Of a stretch of DNA of 64,000 bases, positions 22,131 through 36,200 are shown piece after piece. Each line of letters starts with the position of its first letter. The first letter of the stretch is position 1. Position numbers and translations under genes: made by a program. Below the pieces are notes generated by a model. That model was given only the letters and a program-made list of their open reading frames with translations. It made no database searches and was not told the DNA's origin. Origin of the DNA: Choristoneura fumiferana (Eukaryota > Arthropoda > Insecta > Lepidoptera > Tortricidae); assembly GCF_025370935.1 (NCBI RefSeq), contig NC_133500.1, positions 300,190-364,189 on the forward strand. Reading direction: 5' to 3'.

Positions 22131-23931
22131 TTTTAAGGAACGTATTAAAATTAAATTTGTACATGTAGATGTGCTTAACGTGTGTTTACTAATTCCTGAT
22201 TTAGATTTGTTCATTTTCGGCCGCACATTATAGAACTTTGCATATTTCGGGCCAGGTTTAATTTTAGAATTGTCATTACAAATACGGTATTTGACAACTC
22301 TTGATTTTGCCATATCTTAATATTATTATGAAAATATAGATATACAGATAGTGTTTAGCGAAGAGAAAATTTAAATCGGTTGATAATTGATTTATAGTGA
22401 TTTTTTGAAAAATCTATATACCTGTCTCTTTCTCAAACGCTTTTCTCTATGCAGCAAGTATGGCAATACTGGCGTGTGACGTCACATGCCAGTATGTCTT
22501 TCTCTGTCTAATCTTGAATTTCATACCTTTATAACTTTGTTATTTGTAAAGGTAGCTTAAAAATTGTTTTTCTATTCGATAACAGGCATTGTGTAGTTTT
22601 AATTTATAAAACATATACAAAATAGTCAAATACCGTATTATTACCATGCAATGAAGCATCTCACACATACGAATATTATACAACATACAATGGTGTGTTA
22701 TATTTAAACTGATGTATATAATTGCAAATAGTTACGGCAATATTGACACAGGCATGCTGACAATGATTCTATTTACGTAATCAGTCATACACATCTCGTA
22801 AGATGAACATCCCTAGCAGACAAGGGTGGATCTAGCTTTATAGTCAGATGGTCAAATTCTAGTTATTTTTTCGCAAATAAAACATTGAAACTTATTTATT
22901 GTGAAATAAAATTACCCAAAGAACAATTCTCCTCTTTTGTCGCAGAAAGCTTATTTTTATTAAAATCGAATGCACTGATATTATAAATATAAATATGCGA
23001 ATGTTTAAAAGTCTGTGTGTTTGTCGCTTCACGTCTAAACCGCTGAATTTATAGTTCCCGCGGGATTGCGATGCACGAATTCTACGCGGACGCAGACCTA
23101 GACCCAGCCCAGGGCCCCCTCCCCCCCTGAATCCGCCCTGCAAACGTCAGTGGCATCAGAAGAGCCCCGCCTCACGGGGACTCCATGACAACGTATCTAA
23201 TCGATTCATCTAAGTTTTTGCTACTTAGATAATAAAAGTCTTATGAAAGCCTAAGTCCAATGATTTGAAATATTGAACCTTATACACGATAAATATAAGA
23301 ATAGTTTTTGATTGGTATTGTTGGTATTTTTGAAATAATCCCTTTTGGCGATCTAGCTTTGGCTAGCTCGTGCGGTGTTGTTATATTATGGTCAAGGAAT
23401 TTGAACTTAAATTCCTTTGTAGAGAGTTGTTTTTGCAACTACAGGATTGTGCGGGATGCGAGCTTGCGAAAGTTAGTATTATATTGATGTATTGATGTTT
23501 AGATTCACAATAAAACAGGGACTACTGTTGTATAAATGGAAAATAAATGTGAAAAATATAAATTGTTTTATTTACCCAGTAGAAACAGCCATCTTAGGCC
23601 ATGGGGAAGGGGGGGGGGGCATTTTGAACACCGTATCCGCTCATCCACTTCCACTCTTTTTGCGTCGGGGGTTAAAAAAGAACATCAAATTTAGTTTAGT
23701 TGGCGGATGTGAGAAAATTAAACAAAATTATGTTTATCAATCCATTTTTTATTACAAACTGTTGGTAGGTACATCTTAGTCAGAAACAATAACTAAAAAA
23801 CTTCACAGTCGATTGTATCACCTGCCGGAAAAAAATGGGGACACGCCCTTATTATCAAGAAATGTTCGCTGACCTCTACTCTCCGATGTCTCTACTCACT
23901 ACACCGTATGTCCGTATCGTACCATGACCGT
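22131..23931. other. No gene seen; repeat scraps
   Basis: Only a fragment at about 22985-23100 (GTTTGTCGCTTCACGTCTAA ... ATAGTTCCCGCGGGATTGCG) resembles the Helitron-like family. A run of ten G lies near 23608. No exon with acceptor, donor and open frame could be built. Confidence 0.4.
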
Positions 23932-24358
23932 AATGAGGGCTATCGTGTTTTGTCTCACTAGATGGCGCACTGTTGCGTGAGGTTTTTAAGTATGGCTTTC
24001 AAAGTCTGTTATTACGGGCGTGAAAACAAAGTTTAGATTAAAATCATATTTAATACACCTTAAAACCGTACCATAAAAATATCAAGCATGCCACAGTGTT
24101 GCATAGTCCCCGTTTTGTTCGCAAAAAAGGGAGGACCAAGGTTTCCGAAAGACAAAACTGTCTCAAAACACAGACATTCATTGCCCCGGAACGCATATTT
24201 GCCGTAATTAATTTCAGATATTGCAAAATATTCACAAAATTATTCTAATTATAAATAAACCCGCGTAGCTCACCCAAAAACTATGAGATTTGACATTTCG
24301 GAGACCTCACGCTACACTAGCGCCTCTAGTGGCGAATTCATACGCGATAGCCCTCATT
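23932..24358 (+). mobile_element. MITE with THAP-exon relic, copy B
   Basis: Same ends as copy A. The internal ATG at 24088 opens MPQCCIVPVLFAKKGGPRFP followed by KDKT. This is the cleanest reading of the THAP-like start, although the second Cys of the zinc site is lost here. Confidence 0.7.
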
Positions 24359-25752
24359 GGAAGGAACGTGTCAAGAACGGAATGTCAAGCGCATACATGA
24401 CACGCGACGGCGACGGTTGGATAGGAAACGTGAGGGCATAGTCTCATACTTTTCAACACAAAGAATATATTTTTGCCTGACACGTTGCCAGGGTGCGTCG
24501 CTCGTTTGCAGTAAATCTGGTCACGTGACCCCATTTTGAATGTGATTTTGAATTTCCCGCGACTCGAAAAAGCAGCGTCAAGTCGCCGCGTCGAGCAGCA
24601 GCGACAAGACGGCTGCTTGCAGGAATGGTCTTGGACTTGGAAGCTGATTTCTAAATCTCATTTAGTAGCAGTCGTGGCAGTGGTACAAATAAAAGAAAAT
24701 GGAGTGAAGAAAAAATTTTAAGGTTTTTTTCTTTTAGCGATAAAGCTCAACATTTTCAGCTTTATCACTATATATCACGTGACCAGATTTCACGTTGGAA
24801 ACGAGCGTCGAGCGATTTGCATGTGGCCGCGCCTTTAGTAGTGAAGTCTAACCAAATTGCTTTGTTAATGACAGAGCACCTGGGCGACCGAGCTTCGCTC
24901 GGGCTAAAACTCGATACCAAGCATTTTCCGATAAATAAGACCAAGCTAGATCGATTTTTCATCTCCGAAAACCCCTACATACCAAATTTCATCGAAATCG
25001 TTGGAGCCGTTTCCGAGATTCCCGAAATAAATATATTTATATACAAGAATTGCTCGTTTAAGTATTAGATAGATAGATGACGAGAGCCTACATTATTTCT
25101 ACTTTAGGCCACTGAGCGCTGTGATAGATTTCATTACCCCACTTAGTACTTCGCACCCAAAGAATAGATGTCTGTGGCTTGTGCCGCATTCCATTGGCTG
25201 TCACGACTTCTCTGGCGGTGAAGATGTTTACTGTATCTACTTTTCTTTATTTCAGACACAAAATGCGATTTCAGTACAAAACTACGATGAGACTCAAAAC
25301 ATTTATTAATTTACTTATTTATTTTAATACAGAACACATGTCATCCAGTTGTATAAGAATATCATCACTACTTTTGAAAAGCTCGTATCTCAAGTAAAGC
25401 TCGTGTCTCGAGCTAACTGTAATGATTTGAAACAAGTTTTTTTTTTTTAAAGTAGTGATGATATGAGGCCTATTTCACAACTCTTAACTCTTAATAAGTA
25501 CCTGGTATTTTGTGTGATAAATATATATGACGCTGTCTCTGTTTAATGCGTTCGATTAAACAGAGATAGCATCATGACACCTGCCACCTAAATTGCCAGA
25601 AACTTATCAGATTATGATGATACAAATTGACCCAGAGGCTCACATACATATTTTTATACAACGTGACATGATAAAGTAAATGTATTTTAGTTGCTTCATG
25701 AGAAAAAAAGGTTACAATTTTGTTACTAAAACAATGGAGGAAGACTTGTTTA
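24359..25752. other. Region between BUD13 and FAM98 3' ends; repeat at 24925-25078
   Basis: The piece 24925-25078 (GACCAAGCTAGATCGATTTT ... TTGCTCGTTTAAGTATTAGA then TAGA repeats) is a common lepidopteran element end, also found at 1740-1845. A hairpin at about 25505-25580 (GACGCTGTCTCTGTTTAAT / ATTAAACAGAGATAGCATC) resembles the one at 35390-35490. No gene. Confidence 0.5.
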
Positions 25753-28583
25753 TTAACGCCTCCCCCTTCCCCCGTAGCCGCCACGTCCTCCCCCCCTCCG
25801 CTCCGTGCGGTCGTCGTGTTCGTTCTGGTAACCCCTGTACCCCTGATTGTGTGCCTGGTAGTCCTGGCCTGCCTGATATGTCTTGTAGCCACCGCCTGCA
25901 ATAGAATTAATTTATTATGAAGCTAATAAAACTGTAACAAATCTAGCCTTTTTAATTATAAGTTTTTAAAAAATATTTTTTATACAAGCATTTTTGCTGA
26001 CTGTATTGTATTGTCATCTAAACTACACTTCCGTACCAAATTTCAAGTAGACGCCATTAATCCTTGAGGAGTTCCGTCCTGCCGAGAACGCGCTACAAGA
26101 AATTTGGCAGAAAGTCAGTTACTATGGAATGCAGTTGCATCGTGACCCACTGTGGAAGTAATTTATTAAATCAGGTGTTACTTTGCGGAAGTCCATATCA
26201 ATGAACTAAAAGAATTTCTTTGCTCACCCGCGACCTTATGATAGTTAAGCTTATGCAAAATTTGCGTGTTCATGCAGTTCCTCCACCTCCGCACTGTAAG
26301 AACACACACAAATCCATCTATCATCACCGCCACACTACACTGCCGCGTTTCGAACTCAACCAGAGGTCATCTTCAGAGCAGTTTTATAGGACGATCAAAA
26401 TTTATTAATATTTTGTGGGTAGTTTTGTTTTGTTTGGGAAAAATATAGGTGGGTAGTTGGGAAGTTACAGTGACAAATTAAAACGGTTAGTCTAACATCT
26501 GGTAGCATGGTGTACGGTTGTGTTGAGTTCGAAACGCGTCAGTGTAGTGTGGTGGTGGTGATAGATGGGTTTGTGTGATTTGTGTGTGTTCTTACAGTGT
26601 GGAGGTGGAGGAACTGCGTGAACATTTTGCATAAGCTTAACTACCATTAGGTCGCGGGTGAGCAAAGAAATTCTTTTAGTTCATCCACTGTGGAAGCTTT
26701 TCGTAGAAAAAGTCATAGTGTCATCGCATTGCTTGACAAGGGAATTCATTGTGACACTTACTGTGAGAACGTTCTACGATGGGTCAGTAATCAAATGGTT
26801 TGACTGTACATAGTGAACAACAACATACCTTGACTTTGGTACCCTTGAGTCTGATATCCTCCTCGGTTGTCATACCCCCTGTTGTTATCGTACCCTCTCT
26901 GCTCATACCCCTGACTACTCTGGTAGCCCTGGTTGCCATGGTTGCCCTGGTTGCTTTGGTAACCCTGGTTGTTGCTTTGGTAACCCTGGTTGTTGTTTTG
27001 TTGGTAACCACCGGGTGGGACTTCGTAGGTTTGGTAATTTCTATGGTTCTGGGTTTGACTGAACGCTGCTGGGCTGGTTTGTGGGCTGGAAAAAAAAAGT
27101 CTTGTGTCCTGAACTACGGAATACGCAAGTATATTCTTTAATTGTTCAAACACATCCTTATTGTTGGTAGTGATTGCGGGTAACTGGTAGATGCAAGTGG
27201 CGAATTGTCGTTCTAAGGGGGAGGCTTTTGATCAAGAGTGGACGTCTTCCGGCTTTTCCGGATTTTTATTGTTTGGCAGAAATATTTGTAAAAGACTTAA
27301 TTCGCACGTATCTTTTTTTTAAGAGATATTATTTTAAAGAGTTAAGTAAGTAAAATCTCAAGTGGGTAAAATTGCATGAAAACTGGGTTAGATTTAAAAC
27401 GAGTATAGCATATCCAATAAGGTATGGCAAAAATTTACACAGAATAAAGCGTGGAATAACGAATTTATAGAGAATACGCATTTTGCAAAGTCTAGTGTGA
27501 GATTTAACCTCTAGTAAGTCAGAAGTTAAAAAAAATGCATTCAAGTCTCATTTGTTTCAAAGAATACAAAAACTACAGATTAAAATAAAAATAGTAAAAA
27601 GATAGCCTTAAATTTGGCACATAGCTGTGTGTGGACATACGAGAGGAGAATCAATCTGCTCACACTAAACTTAGAAAAGACGAACTACATGTGCTTTACT
27701 AAATATAATAATACCCAACCAGACTCGGATCTAAAGTTAAAAATACACTACTGTAATATAGGTGAGGATTCTTCCTCGTGTAGTTGTATCCAGCTTAAAA
27801 AAGTTACAACCACTAAGTACCTAGGTGTGATTCTAGACCAGCGGCTATCCTGGCAACCGCATATTGAATATATAAACACCCGCATTAGAAAATTAATCTG
27901 GATTTTTAAATTCTTAGACATGTTGCAAATAAATCTTTACTTAACCAACTGTACAAAACCCTTGCGCAATCAGTGTTGAGTTATTGTATTGTAGTATGGG
28001 GTGGGGCTGCGAAAACCAAACTTATCTTGGTAGAGAGAGGGCAAAGATGTCTGCTTAAAGTAATATACAAACTACCTTTCAAACACCCAACTAGTGAACT
28101 ATATAAAACCAGTAGCGTCCTATCAATAAGGAAATTGTACATCTTAATAAGCATCCTTAAACTACATAAGACTTTAATCTTTAACCCATCATTAACCCAA
28201 CGCAGGGTAAACCATGTAGTAGCCCCCAAATGCCCTTCAAAATCTAAGTTTGCCAAAAGACAATATACTTCCCTGTCGTCCCGTTTATATAACAAAGTGA
28301 ACAAAATCCTAAATATTTACCCAATGAATAACATAAAATGTAATAAAACACTGTTACAGTGGCTCTGCACGTTGTCCTATGATGACACTGAATCACTTCT
28401 TCTATGAGCTATGTTTTTGTCTTTTGCAAGCTTTTATTTTTACAAAGCTGTATTAAGACTAATTCTTGGGGTTTTTCTGTCCAATATATATATAAGTGTA
28501 TATACTTAGGAAAAACCGTCACATCTCAAAAAAAAAAAAAAACCGTCACATCTCAACCATCATAAAGCCCACATAAATTCACA

Positions 28584-28649
<66 letters not shown>

Positions 28650-31600
28650 CACACACACACACGCACAACTTATTACCTAATTAATATAATTGTATTGTCA
28701 CTGTATAGTGTATTAGTATAAAATTTGTATTTGTGTTTGTTACTGTATCTGCTAAATTGTAAACAACTCCGGAAGGGAGGAGCGGAACCTCCTAACACAA
28801 GTATTGTCATACTTACCAGGAGGGGCCGAACATAAATACTGTGTAACATTAGTTGATACTGAATAAATATTTTTGATTTTTTTTTTTTTTTTGAGAGGTT
28901 AATGTAGTTTTTTTAATAGATTATTCCATATATAGGTAAAGCGACTGAATAACAATGAGGGCTACCGTTTTCGCGCTCACCAGTTGGCGCCACTGTAGAC
29001 AAAGTTTCTGACCTGACTGAAGTATAGTGGTTAGTTTGATATTACGGGCGTGAAAACAAAATGTATATGGTTGTCTGGAAGAGATCGCTTTTAAGCGATA
29101 AGGCTGCCTGTTTTCTACCCTAAATTTGTAAAAAAAAAATTGTGTCATATTTTTGTAATGGTTTGGTTTTGCAGGTGGTAGGACCTTGTGCAAGGTCCGC
29201 CCGGATTGCTACCACCATCTTGCTCGCTAATCCTGCCGTGAAGCAGCAGTGCTTGCACTGTTGTGTTTCGGCGTGGAGAGTAAGACAGCCGGTGAAATTA
29301 CTGGCACTTGAGGTATCCCATCTTAGACCTCTAGGTTGGCAACGCGTCTGCAATACCCCTGGTGTTGCAGATGTTTATGGGCGGTGGTGATCTCTTACCA
29401 TCAGGAGACCCACTTGCTCGTTTGCCATCCAGTCGAATAAAAAAAAAAGGAAAAAAAAAGAATATTTCTATAGTATTGTAATTCAGGAGACGTTACCACG
29501 GCAATAAGCTACACTAAAAAGTTGATTGAGCCCTGTATCGATAAAAACGCGTCGAAGGCGCGTTAATAACCGCAGTGTGCATAGGCTCAGACAGTTAGTC
29601 TAACTTCCTTAATAAGTTCAATTATTGCTTACTTAAAAAAGCCGTGGTGGCCTAGTGGTTTTACCTATTGCCTCTCAAGCGATAAGTCGTGGGTTCAAAC
29701 CTCGGCTCGCACCCCTTGAGTTTTTTGAAATTCATGTGCGGAATTACATTTGAAATTCACTACGAGCTTTGCGGTGAAGGCAAAACATCGTGAGGAAACC
29801 TCCACAAACCTGCGAAGCAATTCAATGGTGCGTGTGAAGTTCCCAATCCGCACTGGGCCCAGCAGTGGGACGTATATAGGCTGGGATGGATTGCTTACTG
29901 AGACATCATTGTACTGAGCATCTCGCTAACGGCGCGGCAAAAAATTTGGCCCACTCTACATAAAAAATTGCCTATTACTGCATATATTAGAGGGCCAGAT
30001 TTTTCGAGGCCGAGTATATCATCTAACATTGATCGCCAGTCTCACCGTTGGTCTCCGGCGCCCTGGTTGTACCCGCCCTGCACGCGGCCCCCGCCGCGCC
30101 CTCCGGCGGGGTTGCCTCGCCCTCCGGCGGGGTTGCCCCGCCCCCCGGCGGGGGCGCCGCGCCCGCTGAAACCCCCGCCACCGCCACCGCCACCACCGAA
30201 GCCGCCGCGACCGCCTCCGCCTCCGCCGCCACCCTGAAATAAGTTTTTAAAAATATTTAATTAACAGCTTATCGTCATCATCTCAGCCGTAGGACGTCCA
30301 ATGTTGGACATAGACCTCCCCCATAGACCTCCAGTTGCTTCGGTTGGAAGCGGTCTGCCTCCACCGTGAACCCGCGGCTTTCAGAGCATTTAATTTTTAG
30401 GGTTCCATACCCAAAGGGTAAAATCGGAAACCCTATTACTAAGACTTCGCTGTCCGTCCGTCCGTACGTCCATCTGTCACCAGGCTATATCTCATGAACC
30501 GTGATAGTTAGACAGTTGTAATTTTCACAGATTATGTATAACTATGGCTGCTATAACAACAAATACTAAAAACAGAATAAAATGAATATTTAATAGTAAT
30601 AGAATATTTAGTCGTATACGTAATAATACACATTATCACCAATTTCAAGTTCATAACTCGAATGGGAAGGTAAAAAATCTTCAGAACAAAATTTTGGAAA
30701 AATCCTATCCACCAGGCTTCCTCTGCTTTCCAAAATTTTTAAATAAAAAGTATAATTTAGAATATAGACACGTGAGTGACAGTGACAGCAATAGGGCTCC
30801 TCGGAAACCCTAAAAAGGATGAATATAGTGTACCTGCGCTGGTGCGACGCGTTGTTGCCACGAAGGCATCTCCGGAGGAGGGGGCTGCGCCTCGTTGGGT
30901 CTCCCTCCACGATCCGGCACCTAAAACATGCATATACTGTCAGAATCATCATCATCAACATCATGTCAGCCGAAAGACGTCCACTGCTGGACATAGGCCT
31001 CCACCAAGGCTCTCCACTCAGACCGGTCTTGTGCTTTCCGCATCCACCGCAATCCCGCGATCTTAACCAGGTGGTCGCTCCATCTTGTTGGAGGCCTACC
31101 GACAGCTCGTCTCCCGGTCCGCGGACGCCATTCGAGAACCTTTTGACCCCATCGGCCATCAGTCCTGCGAGCAATGTGCCCCGCCCACTGCCCCTTCAGT
31201 TTCGCAATTCTTCGGGCTATGTCGGTAACCTTAGTTCTACTGCGGATATCATCATTTCTGATTCTATGACGGTACGCGGACTGGATTACGTTCTTGGACT
31301 TCAGACGGTCCTACCGTACACTTGTCTCCTCTCAGAACTAGAAGACTAAACCTATAGCGGTCTCACCTGTCCAATGATAACTTTGTTGACGTCACTCTGC
31401 GTGTTCTTCCTTACGACGGCGCTGGACGTCTTCTCGACGTGCAGAAGGGACGTCCGCGCCGCGAGAAAGTCGGACAACTTAACGTCCGGCTTCAGCTTGA
31501 GTTGCTCCCGCGCCGGACGGTACGCGGACTGGATTACGTCCTTCTTGGATTTGAGACGGTCCGACCACTGAGAACAATATAGATAATACTGATTCAGTGG

Positions 31601-33201
31601 CGTAGCTACCGGAGGGCTAGACGGGGCAGTGCCCCGGGGCCCCAAGGTCAGGGGGCCCTTCGGACTCTGACTTACAAACTATAAATGACAAATCTGGAGT
31701 ACGTTGAATTCGGAACACGACGAATACGGAACAAACAATTTTAAATAGTTCAGTTGAGGCCCTAGTTTTTTTTTTGCCCCAGGGCCTTCGGTTACCTAGC
31801 TACGTGCGCCACTTACTGATATATGCGAAAGTTTGTGAGTGTATATGAGTTTGTTAAATAAATATACATTTACAATTATAAATTTGGTTTGTAATGTATG
31901 TTCATAGATATTTGGACCTCGGGAATAACACGGGGCTCTTTTTATCCGGATATTCTCACGGAGAAGACATTAAGGTCCCACCGGAAGACCAGCGCTGGCT
32001 CTCGAGCCGGCATTACGCTAAGGTGGGTCCGTTTCGTGATATTTGTTTGCCTCCATTGTTTCCTCGTTTGTCTGTCGTTTCTGTGATTGCCACTTCATGA
32101 ATAAATGTTCTTTCTTTCTTGTCTTTCTTTCTTTCTTAGTATTTGCAGTTGCAGTTTGGAGTTAACCACACGGGACTCGCGCCCAACGGACAACCTGTCT
32201 GGTTAGCTCCTCTTTGTAATGGCTATCGCGTACGAATTCGCCGCTAAAGGCGCTAGTGTAGCGAGAGATCTCCGAATAAATGTCAAATCTCACTGTTTTT
32301 GGGAGAGCTACGCGGGTTTCTTTTTAATTAGAATAATTTTGCAAATATATTGTAATATCTGAAATGAATTATGGCAAACATGTGTTACGGGGCAATAATT
32401 TACCTTTGTCTTTTCTTTTCTACAAAATGGTGAAGGAAAAACTAAATTATTTAGAATAAACTCTTTCTCAAATTTACATTTAATTTTATTCCAATAAAAT
32501 ATGTATGATTTCTTACGAAGTATGTTAAAAATTATTAAACATTCCATTTACCTCAAAACTCTGCACCGTGCACTCCAACCGGGTGATAAGGGTCTCCCGA
32601 CGGAGTCTGTACTCCTCGTACATATCAGAGAATGCTGTCTCCAAGTTCTTCCAGTCCTTATCGGTCATGGCTTTGTTGTACAGCGGCTTACCTACTAACT
32701 GGTCACCTAGAACATAATTTAATACTGTATCCAACTAAATCTGGAGACAATTAAGATTAAGACTAAATTAAGATGGTGTAAGCCTATAAGTCCTGCTGCT
32801 GGGCACATGCCTCCTCACAGAATGAGAGGACTTGTGCCGTAGTACCCACACGGGCGCAGTGCGGATTGGGAACTTCAAACACGCCATTGAATTACTTCAC
32901 AGGTTTGTATAGGTGCAATCCATGGAAAATTTCAAAACATTTCTGGGGACTTCCACGAGGAATTTATATTTACCTTTTACGCTCCAGTGTTTTTGATGAA
33001 ATAAAGACCGTGTTATTTTTAATGTCGTTTAACTTTAAGGTAATGGGAAGGGAAAGGGAAGAAAAGTATGGTACGGCCGTGCCTTTGTTTTGCTTGACTT
33101 GCCGTTGGCGGGCAGATTGTTCCAAGACACTAGTGGCCTAAATGTTACTGTTTAAAAGATTAAATGCGCAATGAAAATGTAAAAGGATCAGAAACGGATA
33201 A

Positions 33202-33241
<40 letters not shown>

Positions 33242-36200
33242 TCACACCTGTATTCCCAAATGGGGGAGGCAGAGCACACGAAACGTTACCGCTTCGGAGC
33301 CACTTTTAGCAATTTTAGGTTTAAAGTTTGACAAAAAAGGTACAATAGTGACAGGTTGCTAGCCTGTCGCCTACGGTATACCTTAACCTATATCCTTTGT
33401 CGCCTCTTACGACATCCACGAAAGAAATGGAGAGGTGTAATTCTAACCCGACACCACACGGAAAAAGCAACAAATAGATATAGACATTTAGGAATCGTAC
33501 CATTATTCATTATAAATTTAATTTAGATTAAAAACTGTTAATTATACCTTCCTTCTGTATGGTGTCCTTGAGTTTGGACTCAAGTTTCGAGAACAGCATC
33601 TCAACAGTAATGTTGGGTGGAGGCTTGTTGAACTTGAGAGCGATCAGGACCTCCTTCAGATCCTTAGCGGTTGGAGATTCTTGCTGCAATTCAGTTTAAA
33701 AGCTATAAACTATTAGCTTCAACCGATCGAATAGGGAATATTACTGCAATATTCTGCCGCCAGAATGCAGCACTAGCACAGACCGTCAACAGCTTTTTAT
33801 TCAAAATTTTGTCTTAAATGTCTTTTAAATGCCTGTAGGATACCATAATATCATATTTCAATTAAAATTTTCAAATATAGCTCTATCGTTACTATTGATG
33901 TCCGTTTATAACGACGTCGAAAGAACAGCAATATTATGTCGTTAAAAACGGTTGGTCGTTATAACCAGCGTTATTTTGGTAAGATCGCGTTAGGACTTTT
34001 TTGTTGGTCGTTACATCCGATATGTCGTTATAACTGGTTTTGACTGTATCATGTTATTTTGTTACTAATAAATACGTCATGATCTGTCATGGCCACAAAC
34101 TATAAATAGAACTGACATTGTCTTGGTGCTTTGTATACGGTTTGTGCTAGTGCTGCCCCCAGCGCAAAGTTTTGCGTAATATTCCCTATTATTTAAAAGG
34201 ATTGGCTGGGAATGCTTTGGTTTGGTGTTATGTTACACTGTAACTGGATTAGACCAGTTGGCACAGTGCTAAAAGATACAAGAGACAGCCAATATTTAAA
34301 AAATAGCAGCGCACCCAAGAACCTGATACTGAATATTGAAGCAATTTCTCTACAAAAATGCATGTCACACAATAGTTCTAATCAGCGCTAGTCTTTCTTT
34401 GGAACCATCAGATGGGGACTTCAAAAGAAAGTGAATACAATTTTTAGACTATATAATGTAGAAATATAGCTGTTTTTGAGTGGCTTAAACCAATGAGGGC
34501 TACCGTTTTCGCGCTCACCAGTTAGCGCCACTGTAGACAAAGGTCCTGCCTGAAGGATAGTTGTTAGTTTGTTATTACGGGTGTGAAAACAAAATTTACA
34601 TTTAAATCATACCTATATATATATATTATACCTAGTAAAAATATCGAGCATGCCACAGTGTTGCGTAGTCCCGTTTTGTTCGGAAAATAGGGAGGACAAA
34701 GGTTTCCGAAAGACAAAACTGTCTTAACACACAGACATGCATTGCCCTGTAACGCATATTTGCCATAATTAATTTCAGATATTGCAAAATATTCACAAAA
34801 TTATTCTAATTATAAATAAACCCACGCAGCTCACCCAAAAACAGTGAGATTTGACATTTCGGATACCTTTCGCTACACTAGCGCCTCTAGAGGCGAATTC
34901 ATACGCGATAGCCCTCATTCCGTACCAATAGACAATTCTATTGGTACAGAATCGGTTTAAGCCAGACCCTAAGAATATTTGAAATGAGGAAGTTTAGCCC
35001 CTTATACTACTGCTTCCTACTCACCATCACAATCTCCATGCCGGGCTGTTTTTCTTTAGGGCGGTCCACGCTGACAATCCTGGCTGCCATCAGCTCAGAG
35101 ATCATGTAATCCAGGAGGAGGATGCGGTCCTCTTTGGTCTCCAGTCGCGAGGACATGTGACCTGGAAGAGAGGAGGTGAAGTTAACAGAAATAAATAAAA
35201 TCTCTGTGTGTACAGATTTTGTGAATAATGTTTTGCCATAATTTTTTGTCAGCTAAGTTCGTATTTATCTTACTTACTTACTGAAGTTAACTTTTTTTTG
35301 TATAATGATATTATGAATAATATTATTCACTAAACCTGGAGGTACTTGCAGTGTAAACACATGTTTTACGCCCGGTTTCACCATCCATTGATTAAATTAA
35401 TTTGACAGATAAACTTGATGCCGTCTCTGTTTGTTTTGTTCAAATAGACGGACACGGCATCACATTTATACGTCAAATAAAATTAATCAATGGGTTGGGA
35501 AACAAAAAAGCCTTAAACCTTTTTTTCCTAATTATGCATCATGGGAGTTTATTTTGGAAAATTACGAATTAAAAAATGCAAAAGTTTTTAAGTCTTTTCT
35601 TTGTTTGTTACTTCTTTACGTCTAAACCGCTAAACCGATCTTTATGAAATTCGGTAAACGGATAGTTTGATTCCAGGGGAAAAATACATACACTCCAACA
35701 TACTGGCAAGCTGTTTGCTGGCATACTTTGTTCTGCACAGCATAGGCATAAGCCGAGTCCTTTCAAATAGTTTGATTGTATTATTTGTGATGCATAAATT
35801 GTACAAACTATTTTAATAAACTCTTTTTTTTATTATTATTTCTTTTTTATAGTTCCCGCGGAATATCGATAATCAAATTCTATGCAAATGGAGTTGCGGG
35901 CAACAGCTAGTAATACATAATTTTTATTTATTTTTTCTCTTTTTTTTGAGGCTTTGAACACTCCAGGTGATCATGTCAGCCTCATGGGTGCTCGCTCATT
36001 TTTCCTACGCAAGGGACATATTAAGAATTGGAGTCCTGTGTATTCCAAAATAAAGATTATATTATTATTATTATTAAAAAATTGGTAAATGCAAATGGCT
36101 CTGAGAGCCAACAATTGACCTGGCCATTGTGCATGGGGCCCAAACCCCCAAGTACCCTTCTCCTCAAGTCTGAGTTCCGAGCACATTCCAACAACAAAAT

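Noticed and set aside
28583..28667. CRISPR-like or satellite array
   Set aside because: It is a plain dinucleotide microsatellite within a retrotransposon 3' UTR.
30023..31349. Long frames on both strands around 30-31.3 kb
   Set aside because: They are antisense to GC-rich FAM98 exons or cross LINE fragments; none has splice support.
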